From: JAJDNH01 sp964552395
Lineage (GTDB): Bacteria > Acidobacteriota > Thermoanaerobaculia > Thermoanaerobaculales > Sulfomarinibacteraceae
Direction: 5' to 3'
Assembly: GCA_964552395.1 (NCBI GenBank)
Contig: CAZKGM010000011.1
Span: 31,627 to 95,626 of the forward strand
DNA length: 64,000 nt
The translations under genes were made by a program, and so were the position numbers. The notes under the pieces were generated by a model, which saw only the letters and a list, made by a program, of their open reading frames with translations, was not told the DNA's origin and ran no database searches. Of the stretch, positions 54,880 through 63,768 are shown piece by piece. Numbering within the stretch: the stretch's first letter is position 1; each line of letters opens with the position of its first letter.

Positions 54880-55893
54880 ATGACACATCGCATCGCCATC
54901 AACGGATTCGGTCGCATCGGTCGTCTTGTGACTCGGCACCTGCTTGCCCGCGAGCAGTTCGAGCTGGTCGCGGTCAACGACCTCACTTCCCCGGACATGT
55001 TGGGCTACCTGCTCGCCCACGACACGGTCCACGGCCGCTTCGCGCGACCGGTCGCGGTCGAGGGTGGCACGCTGATCATCGACGGCCACCCCGTCAAGGT
55101 GCTCGCCCAACGCGACCCGGGAACGCTGCCTTGGCGGGAGCTGGGCGTCGAGTACGTGTTCGAGGCGACCGGCCTGTTCCGTGACCGCGCCAAGGCGGCA
55201 GCCCATCTCGAGGCGGGCGCCCGGCGCGTGATCATCACCGCTCCGGGCAAGAACGCCGACGCCACCTTCGTCATGGGCGTCAACCACGACACCTACGACC
55301 CCGCCTCTCACCAGATCGTGTCGAACGCGTCGTGCACCACCAACTGCCTGGCGCCCCTGGTCAAGGTTCTGCACGAGACGGTCGGCGTCGCCCACGGCTG
55401 GGTCACCACCGTCCACGCCTACACCAACGACCAGCGCATCCTCGACGTGCAGCATCCGTCCGACATGCGGCGGGCACGCGCCGCAGCCGTCAACATCATC
55501 CCCACCTCGACCGGCGCCGCCAAGGCCATCGGGCTCGTCTACCCGCAGCTCAAGGGCAAGCTCGCCGGCGCCGCGCTGCGCGTGCCGGTGGTCGACGGCT
55601 CGGTGTGCGACGTCACCTTCGTGGCCGAGAACACGTCGTCGGCGGGGGCTCTTCGCGACGCGTTCACGGCCGCCGCGGCCGGACCGCTCAAGGGCATCCT
55701 GCGCGCCGCCGACGAGTTCATCGTGTCCTCCGACATCATCGGCGAAACCCACTCGACCGTCATCGACCTGCCACTGATCGCAGAGATCTCACCGTCATTC
55801 TTCCGAGTCGTCGGCTGGTACGACAACGAGAACGCCTACTCCCTGCGGTGCGTCGATCTTCTCGACTACATGGTGGGACGGGAGAAACAGTGA
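54880..55893 (+). CDS. gap: Glyceraldehyde-3-phosphate dehydrogenase, type I
   Basis: The 337-residue glycolytic enzyme has the NAD Rossmann motif INGFGRIGRLVTR, Asp34 (VAVNDL) favouring NAD, catalytic Cys152 in SNASCTTNCLAPL, TVHAYTNDQ and WYDNENAYS. ATG 54880 follows GGAGGG with 6-nt spacing; an in-frame ATG at 54847 adds 11 Arg-rich residues over that ribosome site. It is the first of gap-pgk-tpiA-secG, with overlapping starts throughout. I see no convincing promoter in the 240 nt upstream. Confidence 0.97.
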   Translation: MTHRIAINGFGRIGRLVTRHLLAREQFELVAVNDLTSPDMLGYLLAHDTVHGRFARPVAVEGGTLIIDGHPVKVLAQRDPGTLPWRELGVEYVFEATGLFRDRAKAAAHLEAGARRVIITAPGKNADATFVMGVNHDTYDPASHQIVSNASCTTNCLAPLVKVLHETVGVAHGWVTTVHAYTNDQRILDVQHPSDMRRARAAAVNIIPTSTGAAKAIGLVYPQLKGKLAGAALRVPVVDGSVCDVTFVAENTSSAGALRDAFTAAAAGPLKGILRAADEFIVSSDIIGETHSTVIDLPLIAEISPSFFRVVGWYDNENAYSLRCVDLLDYMVGREKQ

Positions 55894-57068
55894 CTCTCCC
55901 GCGCCTCGAGGACCTCGAAGCCCTCGACACGGCGCGGGTGCTGCTCCGCCTCGACCTCAACGTCCCCGTCGCGGGCGGCGAGGTCGAGGACGACGCGCGC
56001 ATCGTCGCTGCGATGCCGACCCTCCGTTGGCTGCTCGACCGTGCGCCGATGGTCGCGGCCTGCTCGCACCTCGGCAAGGCCAAGGGCTCGCCGGACCCTG
56101 CGTACTCGCTGCGGCCGGTTGGGGTGTCGCTCGCACGTCTGCTCGACCGCGAGGTGCGCTTCGTCGACGACTGCGTCGGCCCCGCGGTGGCGGGTGGCGG
56201 CGGCAGCCTGCTGCTGCTCGAGAACCTACGCTTTCACCCCGGGGAAAAGGCGAACGATCCCGACTTCGCACGCCGGCTCGCCGACGGCTTCAGCCACTAC
56301 GTCGACGACGCCTTCGGGACCGCCCACCGCGCCCACGCCTCGGTGGCAGCCGTGGCGGCACTGTTTCCACCCGGACGGCGGGCCGCCGGCCGCCTCATGG
56401 AGGCCGAGCTCGGCGCCCTGCGGCGGCTAGTTGACGACCCCGCCCGGCCGTTCGCGGCGGTGGTCGGCGGCGCCAAGGTGTCGACCAAGACGGCGCCGCT
56501 GATGGCGCTGCTCGAGCGCGTACAGCGGCTGTTGGTCGGTGGCGGGATGGCCAACACCTTCCTGCTCGCCCAGGGGCTGGAGGTCGGCCGTTCGTTGGTC
56601 GAGGAGAGCGAGGTCGACACCGCGCGCAAGGTGATCGCGCGCGCCGAGGAGCGGGGCGTCGACCTCCTGCTGCCGACGGACCTCACGGTTGCCGACGACC
56701 TGGACGCTCCGCGTCGGGTCGAGGTGGTCGCCGCCGAGGCGATCCCCGCCGACCTGATGGCGGTCGACATCGGACCCGACACGCGCGCGGCGTTCACACA
56801 CGCGTTGGCCGGTGCCAGGACCGTCTTCTGGAACGGCCCGATGGGCGTGTTCGAGAACCAGGCATTTGCAGCGGGCACCATGGCCGTCGCGCATGCCCTG
56901 GCTGCCTGTAGTGGCTTCACCGTCGTCGGCGGTGGTGAGTCGGTGATGGCTGTGCATCGTGCCGGAGTCGTCGATCGTATCGGCCACGTTTCCACCGGCG
57001 GCGGCGCCTCGCTGCAGCTGATTGCCGGCGGGCCGCTGCCCGCCGTCGACGCCCTGGAGGTCGCATGA
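55890..57068 (+). CDS. pgk: Phosphoglycerate kinase
   Basis: The 392-residue kinase has RLDLNVPVAGGEVEDDARI, CSHLGKAKG, LLENLRFHPGEKAND, FAAVVGGAKVSTK, NGPMGVFENQAF and GGGESVMAVHRAG. These cover the 3-phosphoglycerate and nucleotide sites. Relative to common PGKs the SHLGRPKG loop reads SHLGKAKG. The GTG start overlaps the gap stop (GTGA). Pgk makes ATP in glycolysis. Confidence 0.96.
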   Translation: MTLPRLEDLEALDTARVLLRLDLNVPVAGGEVEDDARIVAAMPTLRWLLDRAPMVAACSHLGKAKGSPDPAYSLRPVGVSLARLLDREVRFVDDCVGPAVAGGGGSLLLLENLRFHPGEKANDPDFARRLADGFSHYVDDAFGTAHRAHASVAAVAALFPPGRRAAGRLMEAELGALRRLVDDPARPFAAVVGGAKVSTKTAPLMALLERVQRLLVGGGMANTFLLAQGLEVGRSLVEESEVDTARKVIARAEERGVDLLLPTDLTVADDLDAPRRVEVVAAEAIPADLMAVDIGPDTRAAFTHALAGARTVFWNGPMGVFENQAFAAGTMAVAHALAACSGFTVVGGGESVMAVHRAGVVDRIGHVSTGGGASLQLIAGGPLPAVDALEVA

Positions 57069-57835
57069 CGATGCGCAGGTTCCTGATTGCCGGCAACTGG
57101 AAGATGCACCACGGCGTCGTCGACACCGCGATGTTCGTCGAGCAGCTGCTCCAGCAGAGGCTGCCGACCACGGTCGACGTCGTGGTGTGTCCCCCGTTCG
57201 TGTCGCTTCCCGCAGCCGCGATGCTGCTTACGGGCTCTTCGGTCGGCCTCGGGGCGCAGAACGTTCATTCTCAGGGGAAGGGTGCCTTCACCGGCGAGGT
57301 GTCGGCGCCCATGCTCGCCGAGCTCGGCGTGGAGTGGGTCATCGTCGGCCACTCGGAGCGGCGGGCGATGTTCTGCGAGACCGATGAGACCGCCGCGGCG
57401 AGGGCGCTCCGAGCCCAGGAAGAGAGGCTCACGGTCATCTTCTGCCTCGGCGAGACCCTCGAGGAGCGCGAGGCGGGGCAGACCCTCGACGTGCTCCGCC
57501 GCCAGGCCTCGGTGCTTGCCGCCCTCGATCCCGCGCAGCTCGTCGTCGCTTATGAGCCGGTGTGGGCTATCGGCACCGGACGCACCGCGACCCCCGAGCA
57601 GGCGCAGGAGGCGCACCGCTTTCTGCGTACCGAGCTTGCCGGCCTGTTCGACCAGGGCGCCGCAGGCGCCGTCCGCATCCTCTACGGGGGCAGTCTCAAG
57701 CCTGCCAACGCGGCCGAGATCCTCTCCCAGCCAGACGTGGACGGCGGCCTGGTCGGCGGGGCAAGCCTTGACGTGGAGCCCTTTTGCGCTATCATCCGCG
57801 CTGCGGCTGTGCTTGCCGCGGGAGAGTCATCGTGA
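57065..57835 (+). CDS. tpiA: Triose-phosphate isomerase
   Basis: The 256-residue TIM barrel has the catalytic Lys13 in AGNWKMH, His in VIVGHSERR, Glu in AYEPVWAIGTG and the phosphate loop YGGSLKPANA. It overlaps pgk by ATGA and secG by GTGA. Length and motifs are typical. Confidence 0.97.
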   Translation: MTMRRFLIAGNWKMHHGVVDTAMFVEQLLQQRLPTTVDVVVCPPFVSLPAAAMLLTGSSVGLGAQNVHSQGKGAFTGEVSAPMLAELGVEWVIVGHSERRAMFCETDETAAARALRAQEERLTVIFCLGETLEEREAGQTLDVLRRQASVLAALDPAQLVVAYEPVWAIGTGRTATPEQAQEAHRFLRTELAGLFDQGAAGAVRILYGGSLKPANAAEILSQPDVDGGLVGGASLDVEPFCAIIRAAAVLAAGESS

Positions 57836-58239
57836 TTACGCTGCTGGTCATTCTTTATGTTCTCGTCTGTCTGTTCCTGATCATGGTCGTCCTGTTCCAG
57901 CAGGGCAAGGGGGCCGATCTCGCCGGGGCTTTCGGCGGCGGCGGCACTCAGACCGCGTTCGGCCCGCGCAGCGGAACCACCCTCATGCACAAGCTGACCA
58001 CGGTGTCGTTCGTCCTCTTCGTGGCGCTATCGATGGCCCTCGCCATCCTGCAGGGCAAGCGCAACACCTCGGTGATGGACCAGGCGACGGCGCCGAAGGC
58101 AACACCGGCGGCGTCGGCGCCGGCCGAGACGGCGCCCGCGAAGGAGCCCGGAGAGGCGGCCGGGCAGACTCCGGCCACCGGCACCCAGCAGCAGCAAGCA
58201 CCGGCGCAGCCGCCGGCCGGCGGGCAGTCGGGCGGCTGA
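57832..58239 (+). CDS. secG: Preprotein translocase subunit SecG
   Basis: The 135-residue membrane protein has two helices (~2-22, ITLLVILYVLVCLFLIMVVLF, and ~52-72, TVSFVLFVALSMALAIL). The SecG loop QQGKGADLAGAFGGGGTQTAFG between them is diagnostic. The C-terminal ~55 residues are an Ala/Pro/Gln-rich tail, as often seen in high-GC genomes. It starts with GTG overlapping the tpiA stop; tpiA-secG is a widely conserved pair. A tRNA-Leu gene follows, as in many bacteria. Confidence 0.95.
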   Translation: MITLLVILYVLVCLFLIMVVLFQQGKGADLAGAFGGGGTQTAFGPRSGTTLMHKLTTVSFVLFVALSMALAILQGKRNTSVMDQATAPKATPAASAPAETAPAKEPGEAAGQTPATGTQQQQAPAQPPAGGQSGG

Positions 58240-58282
58240 CCCCTTGCCTCGGCCAGTCACGGAGCCTAGAATGTCAGCACGT

Positions 58283-58367
58283 GCCGAAGTGGCGGAACTG
58301 GTAGACGCGCACGTTTGAGGGGCGTGTGGCTTACGCCGTGCCGGTTCGAGTCCGGCCTTCGGCACCA
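58283..58367 (+). tRNA. tRNA-Leu (anticodon GAG)
   Basis: The acceptor stem is GCCGAAG (58283-58289) with CTTCGGC (58357-58363), discriminator A at 58364 and encoded CCA at 58365-58367. The anticodon stem CACGT/GCGTG encloses a TTGAGGG loop, giving GAG at 58317-58319. A long variable arm and GGTTCGAGTCC T-loop region are present, as expected for the Leu class II tRNA. Confidence 0.96.
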
Positions 58368-58372
58368 CTTTA

Positions 58373-58557
58373 GAGACCCGGCCGGAGAGGCCCGTTCGGC
58401 TCCAATCCGCGATACGGGATCACCTGCACGTTTTTCGCTTGTCGCCCGCCTCCGACGTACCTGCAGGTACGACTACGGCGTGCTCCGACGCGAGAAAACG
58501 CACATCTGACACCCGTCTCGCGGATTTCGCTGCGAACGGGCTCTCCACCCGGGCCTC
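58373..58557. repeat. 185-bp palindromic element, family A copy 2
   Basis: It starts 5 nt after the tRNA-Leu CCA. The ends are GAGACCCGGCCGG (58373-58385) and CCCGGGCCTC (58548-58557), inverted with few mismatches. The midpoint palindrome CGTACCTGCAGGTACG (58456-58471) is identical to that of copy 1. It is the reverse complement of 16063-16246 with only scattered differences. The remainder of the 58368-58741 gap holds a short hairpin (TGCACT/AGTGCA, 58621-58635) and the promoter of the next gene. Confidence 0.85.
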
Positions 58558-58692
58558 TTGAGACTGTCAACGACGGGTTTTCATCAAGCCGTAGGTGCAA
58601 ACTGATCGGTACAAGAGTCATGCACTCCTAGTGCAGATGTGATCGTTGCGTCCGGCTACGCTCAAGGGCTCAAGGAATAGCCGGTCATGGGT

Positions 58693-58721
58693 TTGACAGT
58701 TTGGAGTTTCAGGAGTAGCGT
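58693..58721 (+). promoter_or_regulatory. Candidate promoter of the Cys-rich secreted-protein gene
   Basis: TTGACA (58693-58698) is followed after 17 nt by the weak -10 hexamer TAGCGT (58716-58721). An AAGGAGG ribosome site at 58729-58735 lies just downstream. The -35 is perfect; the -10 matches only partly. Confidence 0.4.
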
Positions 58722-58741
58722 TTCCGTCAAGGAGGAGTACC

Positions 58742-59110
58742 ATGAGACATCCGCGCGGAGTGTGGTTTGTCCTTGTATTGTTGGGCGTAGCCCTTTCTTT
58801 CGTATCATTCCCAGTAAGTGCACAGGAGCCCGGGTCCGTCCAGGAAATGCCCATCGACCCACACCCAGGTATGTACCCGTGTTGGAAGTGCTTCTGTGAA
58901 TACGATCCCCCATTTGGGACTTTTGCGCAGTGTGAGCAAACCGCCGGCGGCACGCTCGCGTGGTGCACGGTGCAGAATCTGGGCGGCGGCGTATACCAGT
59001 GCATAGGGCAGCCCTGCGCGGGCGATCAGCCTGAGGCCACGTTCGGAGAGCTCTTCGCTGGCACCGCCTCCGGGCATAGAACCAGCGTAGCGCGCGGGCA
59101 GGGGCTCTGA
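58742..59110 (+). CDS. Small Cys-rich secreted protein
   Basis: This 122-residue product has a clear signal peptide (VWFVLVLLGVALSFVSFPVSAQ, cut near residue 28). The short mature domain carries seven Cys residues, including CWKCFCEY, FAQCEQT, AWCTV, YQCIGQPCAG. Such spacing suggests disulfide bonds or a bound metal. An AAGGAGG ribosome site precedes the ATG. Codon use is distinctly less GC-biased than in surrounding genes. The stop lies 3 nt before the GTG of the large secreted protein, so the two are coupled. I do not recognise the family. Confidence 0.75.
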   Translation: MRHPRGVWFVLVLLGVALSFVSFPVSAQEPGSVQEMPIDPHPGMYPCWKCFCEYDPPFGTFAQCEQTAGGTLAWCTVQNLGGGVYQCIGQPCAGDQPEATFGELFAGTASGHRTSVARGQGL

Positions 59111-59113
59111 TCT

Positions 59114-61477
59114 GTGAGAGTGCCCGCGTTCCGAGGGCTCGTCACTCGCCGGACTCTCCTCGTACCAGCGCTGATTGCAATCGCGTCTGCTGCCGGTTCG
59201 CAACAGTCGCCGCTGGTCGGGGGTGGATCGCGTCATGACGGCGCATCTACGACTCCCGCTCTGTCGCTCGCCCCAGACCCCGGCGTGGCGCCCGCAGGAG
59301 TAACGGTTTACGAGTGGATACAAGGCCATCTCAAGAGGCTCGATGCACGGGCTGTCAAAGACTCAGCGGGCGTCCTGGTGGTGCCTAGAGCCTGCGCTCA
59401 GGGCTCTCGGGTGCTGGTCGAAACTGAGGAGTTGGTGTCGCGCCCGTTCGAAGTGAAATCTGCCGACTGCTCGGGCGGACCACTGAAGGTCAAGTTGTTC
59501 CCGCGCGCGGAGCTCAAGCTCCGCCTGGCGGCAGCCGGGGGGAGCGCTCTGCCCTCTCAGGCGGTGATTGCCTTCGCTCAATGCCCAGCGTCCGCCCGCT
59601 CCGAAGCTGAGAAGCAGTTCCGGTTACCCGTGGCCATATCGCCGGCGGGCGCCATGACTGCCTCTCTACCGGCCGGCTGTACTGATCTCTCGGTTCTGAC
59701 CCCCGACTTCGCACCACTCTCATGGTGGGGCCTTCACCTGCCAGCCGGAAAGCTGACCGACCTCGGCGCCAAATCCCTGCAGAAGGGCGCGTCCCTACTC
59801 ATACGAGCTCTAGACAGCGACGACGGCCTCCCGCTGGAGGGTGTGCACCTGAGGCTCGTACGGGCCGCTCAGGCCACGAAGGCCATCCGCGGCGTACTCG
59901 CCGGGCACGGCGCAGGCTCCACGGCCGAAGGCGTGACCGGAAACCGGGGCTGGCTGCGACTGTCCGGCCTTGACGACGGTGGGTTCACTTTGATCGCGAT
60001 GGCGAAGAACCATGCTGTCAGCTGTCAGAACCTGACGTTGGAGCATGGCAAGCAGACGGTGGTCGACGATCTCGAGCTGGGGCGACTTGGATCTGCAGAT
60101 GTGTCTGTGACCTGGGCTAACTCGGCCACGCCAGACGACCTCAGTCTCACCCTGGTTGCGAGTGCGCGGTTGTGCTGCCACGAGATCTTCGGCGTCCGAT
60201 CGACAAAGGTCCCGCCCTCCGGCCTGGTCCACCTTGCGGGCCTCTCTCCCGGCAGCTGGAAGTTCACAGCTGCGCTGATCCACCCTTCGGGTCGCGCCTA
60301 TACCCTCGGGGATACAGAAGCTACAGTGGTTTCTGCTCAGAACACCTTCGTGGACCTGTCGCTCTCCGACCTGCTATACCGCGGCGAGCTACTGCGGGGC
60401 GATGAGCCGGTGCGGGCCGCGCTACGGCTCGACCCCCTCAAACCTCGTCCCGGTGACACACGCGCGTCCACCTCTTCCCAGGACGACGGCAGCTTCATGG
60501 TGGTGCTGCCGAGGGCGGGCAAATACGACGTGCGAGTGACCGCCCGGCAACCCCAGATCGATACCACCGTCCCGTCGGTTTCGTTCTCCGACCCGGACAA
60601 GAGGGTCGAGGTGCATCTGCCCCGCGGACGAATCGTCGGTACCGTGGTTGACGGAAACGGCAACCCCGTGGCGCGCGCCCGGGTGACCGCGTACCTGCTC
60701 CAGAAAGTCGCCGGTGGAAAGGCGCCAGCGGATGTCGTCGTTGGACATGGGCTGTCGGCAGAGGACGGCAGTTACAGCGTCGAGGGCGCTCGTGCCGGTT
60801 CCTGGCGGGTGACGGCAGAGCACGACCAGCTGGCTTCCGACCCGCGAATCGTCCAGGTACCGAAAGACGACGACGCAACCGGGGTGACCCTGGTTGTGAG
60901 AATGACCCTCACTCAGTCCGGTACCGTACGGCATGCCGACGGCCGCCCCGCCGCCGGCGTTTACGTCTGGGGCAACAGCGTCGCCTCAGACGGGCTGCTC
61001 AGCAGTGCGTACGCCACCACCGACCCCAACGGGCACTTCGAGATCCGGCTGAAGGCCAAGGAAGGGTCGCCGGGCGATCTCGTCGTCTGCGGGCCCGGGA
61101 TCGCGGCCGAGCCGTTCCGAATCACCCTGTCCGGCAAGAAACCGGCCGAGCTCAGCGTGGTCGACACCGGCGGAAGCCTGCGGCTCTCGTTCTCGTCCGC
61201 CAGTGCGAGCATGTTTGCAGGCCTGGCCCTGGTCCGGCCGGACGGCGCTTACCTGCCGGCAGGCGAGCTCGTAGGCGGTGGAGTGGCCGCGAGCATGAGC
61301 GACGGGAATACCGTGATGACCATTCGCAACCTCGCACCCGGGGCTTGGGATGTCGTCAACATCCGAAACCCTGCTGCGGCTGCGGCCGTCTTCTCAGGAG
61401 CCGGCGGAGCGTTGCCCGGCCTCGCCAAGGTGATGCTGGGCCGCGGCGCGACCGAGCGCGTCGCGATCAGCCCTTGA
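59114..61477 (+). CDS. Large secreted protein with carboxypeptidase-regulatory-like beta-sandwich domains
   Basis: The 787-residue product starts with GTG and has a signal-peptide-like N-terminus (TLLVPALIAIASAAG). The body is a string of beta-sandwich modules. At least two segments fit CarboxypepD_reg-like domains: GRIVGTVVDGNGNPVARARVTAYLL (~515-540) then DGSYSVEGARAGSWRVTAEH, and QSGTVRHADGRPAAGVYVWGN (~600) then DPNGHFEIRLKAK. No catalytic residues are apparent. The first ~500 residues show similar strand patterns without a clear family. It is coupled to the Cys-rich gene and may be an envelope or surface scaffold. Its 3' end overlaps glnS by 11 nt, convergently. Confidence 0.7.
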   Translation: MRVPAFRGLVTRRTLLVPALIAIASAAGSQQSPLVGGGSRHDGASTTPALSLAPDPGVAPAGVTVYEWIQGHLKRLDARAVKDSAGVLVVPRACAQGSRVLVETEELVSRPFEVKSADCSGGPLKVKLFPRAELKLRLAAAGGSALPSQAVIAFAQCPASARSEAEKQFRLPVAISPAGAMTASLPAGCTDLSVLTPDFAPLSWWGLHLPAGKLTDLGAKSLQKGASLLIRALDSDDGLPLEGVHLRLVRAAQATKAIRGVLAGHGAGSTAEGVTGNRGWLRLSGLDDGGFTLIAMAKNHAVSCQNLTLEHGKQTVVDDLELGRLGSADVSVTWANSATPDDLSLTLVASARLCCHEIFGVRSTKVPPSGLVHLAGLSPGSWKFTAALIHPSGRAYTLGDTEATVVSAQNTFVDLSLSDLLYRGELLRGDEPVRAALRLDPLKPRPGDTRASTSSQDDGSFMVVLPRAGKYDVRVTARQPQIDTTVPSVSFSDPDKRVEVHLPRGRIVGTVVDGNGNPVARARVTAYLLQKVAGGKAPADVVVGHGLSAEDGSYSVEGARAGSWRVTAEHDQLASDPRIVQVPKDDDATGVTLVVRMTLTQSGTVRHADGRPAAGVYVWGNSVASDGLLSSAYATTDPNGHFEIRLKAKEGSPGDLVVCGPGIAAEPFRITLSGKKPAELSVVDTGGSLRLSFSSASASMFAGLALVRPDGAYLPAGELVGGGVAASMSDGNTVMTIRNLAPGAWDVVNIRNPAAAAAVFSGAGGALPGLAKVMLGRGATERVAISP

Positions 61478-63146
61478 GCTTCTGCTCGATCTTGGCCCAG
61501 CTGTCGCGGAGCGCGACGGTGCGATTGAGGACGAGGCGCGCGTCGGTGGTACCCGGGTCGACGCTGAAGTAGCCTTGGCGCTCGAGCTGGTAGCGCTCGC
61601 CGGCATCGGCGCCGGCCAGGCTCGGCTCGAGACGCGCCTCGACGACCTCGAGCGACTCCGGGTTGAGGTTGGCCAGAAAGTCGTCTCCGGATTCCGCCGC
61701 CTCGGGGTCGGGATCCGAAAACAGGCGGTCGTACAGCCGCACCTCCGCCGCCAGCGCGTGGCGGGCGGACACCCAGTGGATGGTCCCCTTGACGCGCCGC
61801 CCGTCGGGCGCGTTGCCGCCGCGGGTCGCCGGGTCGTAGGTGCAGCGGACCTCGACCACCCGGCCGTCGTCGTCCTTGACGACTCCGGTGCAGGTGATGA
61901 GGTACGCCCACCGCAGCCGCACCTCGCGGCCCGGGGCGAGGCGCCAGAACTTCTTCGGCGGCTCCTCCATGAAGTCGCCGCGCTCGACGTAGAGCTCGCG
62001 CGTAAACGGGACCTTGCGAAAGCCCATCTTCGGGGGGTCGTCCGGGAAGTAGGGCGCGTCGAACTCCTCGACCTGGTCCTCCGGGTAGTTCTCGATCACC
62101 ACCTTGAGCGGGTCGAGTACGCCCATCACCCGCGGCGCCGTCTGGTTGAGGTGGTCGCGCACCGCCCACTCCAGCAGTGCGACGTCGACCGTGCTGTCGC
62201 GCTTGGCGAGGCCGATGCGGTCGCAGAAGGCGCGGATCGCCTGCGGCGGGTAGCCGCGCCGGCGCAGGCCGGAGATCGTCGGCATGCGCGGGTCGTCCCA
62301 GCCGTTGACGTGACCCTCCTTGACCAGCCGCAGCAGCTTGCGCTTGGAGAGCACGGTGTAGGTCAGGTTGAGGCGCGCGAACTCGATCTGTCGCGGCCGG
62401 GCGGGCACCGGCAGGTTGCCGATGAACCACTCGTACAGCGGCCGGTGGTTCTCGAATTCGAGCGTGCACAGCGAGTGGGTAATGCGCTCGATGGCGTCCG
62501 ACTGCCCGTGCGCGAAGTCGTACATCGGGTACACGCACCATGCGTCACCGGTGCGGTGGTGGTGGGCGTGCAGGATCCGGTACAGCACCGGATCGCGCAG
62601 GTTGAGGTTGGGGGCCGCCATGTCGATCTTGGCGCGCAGTACCCGCGAGCCGTCGGGAAACTCGCCGGCCCGCATGCGCTGGAAGAGGTCGAGGTTCTCC
62701 TCCGGTGGGCGGCCGCGGTACGGGCTCGGGGCCCCGGGGTGCGTCAGGGTACCGCGGGTCGCCCGGATCTCCTCCGCCGTCTGGTCGTCGACGTACGCCG
62801 CGCCTTCCCGGATCAGGTGCACCGCCCACTCGTAAAGCTGCTCGAAGTAATCGGAGGCGAAGTAAAGGTGCCGGCCCCAGTCGAAGCCGAGCCAGCGCAC
62901 GTCCTCCTTGATCGACTCCACATACTCCATCTCCTCCTTGGAGGGATTGGTATCGTCGAAGCGCAGGTGGCAGCGGCCGCCGAACTCGGCCGCGATCCCG
63001 AAATTGAGCGCAATCGACTTGGCGTGGCCGATGTGGAGATAGCCGTTGGGCTCAGGGGGAAAGCGGGTCACGACCTCACGGTGCTTGCCGCCGGCCAGGT
63101 CACCGGCCACGATCTCGCGGATGAAGTCCTTCGCCTCGTTGCTCAT
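61467..63146 (-). CDS. glnS: Glutaminyl-tRNA synthetase
   Basis: The 559-residue class I synthetase charges tRNA-Gln. It has the HIGH-type motif PPEPNGYLHIGHAKSI, the GlnRS-specific RFDDTNPSKEEMEYV and DWCVYPMYDFAHGQSD-like segment (here DAWCVYPMYDFAHGQSD), and the KMSKS-equivalent TVLSKRKLLRLV. A C-terminal beta-barrel anticodon-binding region follows. The ATG at 63146 follows GGAGGAAAGG; an in-frame upstream start at 63188 is rejected. Presence of GlnRS implies direct charging of tRNA-Gln rather than only the Glu-amidation route. Confidence 0.97.
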   Translation of the reverse strand: MSNEAKDFIREIVAGDLAGGKHREVVTRFPPEPNGYLHIGHAKSIALNFGIAAEFGGRCHLRFDDTNPSKEEMEYVESIKEDVRWLGFDWGRHLYFASDYFEQLYEWAVHLIREGAAYVDDQTAEEIRATRGTLTHPGAPSPYRGRPPEENLDLFQRMRAGEFPDGSRVLRAKIDMAAPNLNLRDPVLYRILHAHHHRTGDAWCVYPMYDFAHGQSDAIERITHSLCTLEFENHRPLYEWFIGNLPVPARPRQIEFARLNLTYTVLSKRKLLRLVKEGHVNGWDDPRMPTISGLRRRGYPPQAIRAFCDRIGLAKRDSTVDVALLEWAVRDHLNQTAPRVMGVLDPLKVVIENYPEDQVEEFDAPYFPDDPPKMGFRKVPFTRELYVERGDFMEEPPKKFWRLAPGREVRLRWAYLITCTGVVKDDDGRVVEVRCTYDPATRGGNAPDGRRVKGTIHWVSARHALAAEVRLYDRLFSDPDPEAAESGDDFLANLNPESLEVVEARLEPSLAGADAGERYQLERQGYFSVDPGTTDARLVLNRTVALRDSWAKIEQKLKG

Positions 63147-63409
63147 CAGCCCTTTCCTCCGAACCCGGGGAGTATACGTGAGAAGCAAGAGGGAAGAACT
63201 TCCCCACCCGTGAAAAGGTCAGGAGGTAAGAGGATCCCGCCGGTCCTGGACGTCGTGAGCCCGCACCTCTCACCTCCACAAGGCTGCAGCGCTCGCCGCG
63301 CCGGCGGCGTCCTCTCCTCCCCGGGTGCTTGACGTGCTCCTGATCCGGGCCTGCAGAATCGTCCGGGGCTCCGCGTGATCGCGAAGAGAACGCCCGTGCG
63401 TCGGAGCAA
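63147..63409. other. Gap between glnS and SRP RNA
   Basis: I see no gene here. A GGAAGAACTTCCCCACCC stretch (from 63191) resembles GAGGAAGTTCCCCCACCC near 63820, so a short repeat flanks the RNA gene cluster. No convincing promoter for glnS was found. Confidence 0.4.
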
Positions 63410-63538
63410 AGGAGCCCAGAATGGAGCCCAGGCGACCTGCGGCACTCGCCGGTTTCCCCCTAAGTGCTGCTCCCTTCCGGGCCTGACACGGTTCGGAGGC
63501 TGGCAATGCGCAGGGCCCAGGCTCCAGTCTGGGCTCCT
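63410..63538 (-). ncRNA. ffs: Signal recognition particle 4.5S-type RNA
   Basis: Read on the minus strand, the core GTCAGGCCCGGAAGGGAGCA is the universally conserved SRP domain IV (compare GGTCAGGTCCGGAAGGAAGCAGC of E. coli). The ends pair: AGGAGCCCAGA (from 63538) with TCTGGGCTCCT (to 63410), giving one long hairpin as in bacterial 4.5S RNA. The size of about 129 nt is slightly longer than in E. coli. Exact termini are uncertain by a few bases. Confidence 0.9.
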
Positions 63539-63551
63539 CATCTTCCACAGC

Positions 63552-63641
<90 letters not shown>

Positions 63642-63657
63642 GGGCTTGCTTGTCGAC

Positions 63658-63748
<91 letters not shown>

Positions 63749-63762
63749 GCAACGGGAGCGGC

Positions 63763-63768
63763 ATTCTA
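63763..63768 (-). promoter_or_regulatory. Probable -10 hexamer of the tRNA-Ser/SRP RNA transcript
   Basis: TAGAAT on the minus strand (63768-63763) matches the -10 consensus in five of six positions. It ends 14 nt upstream of the tRNA 5' end, with a GC-rich discriminator between. No good -35 is seen at 17 nt spacing. Confidence 0.45.

Noticed and set aside
58283..58367. tRNA-Leu 3' end as an attachment site with a duplicated copy
   Set aside because: No direct repeat of the tRNA 3' end and no integrase gene were found in the downstream sequence.
61575..63332. 585-codon open frame antisense to glnS
   Set aside because: It is a shadow frame caused by high GC3. The opposite strand encodes an unmistakable GlnRS.
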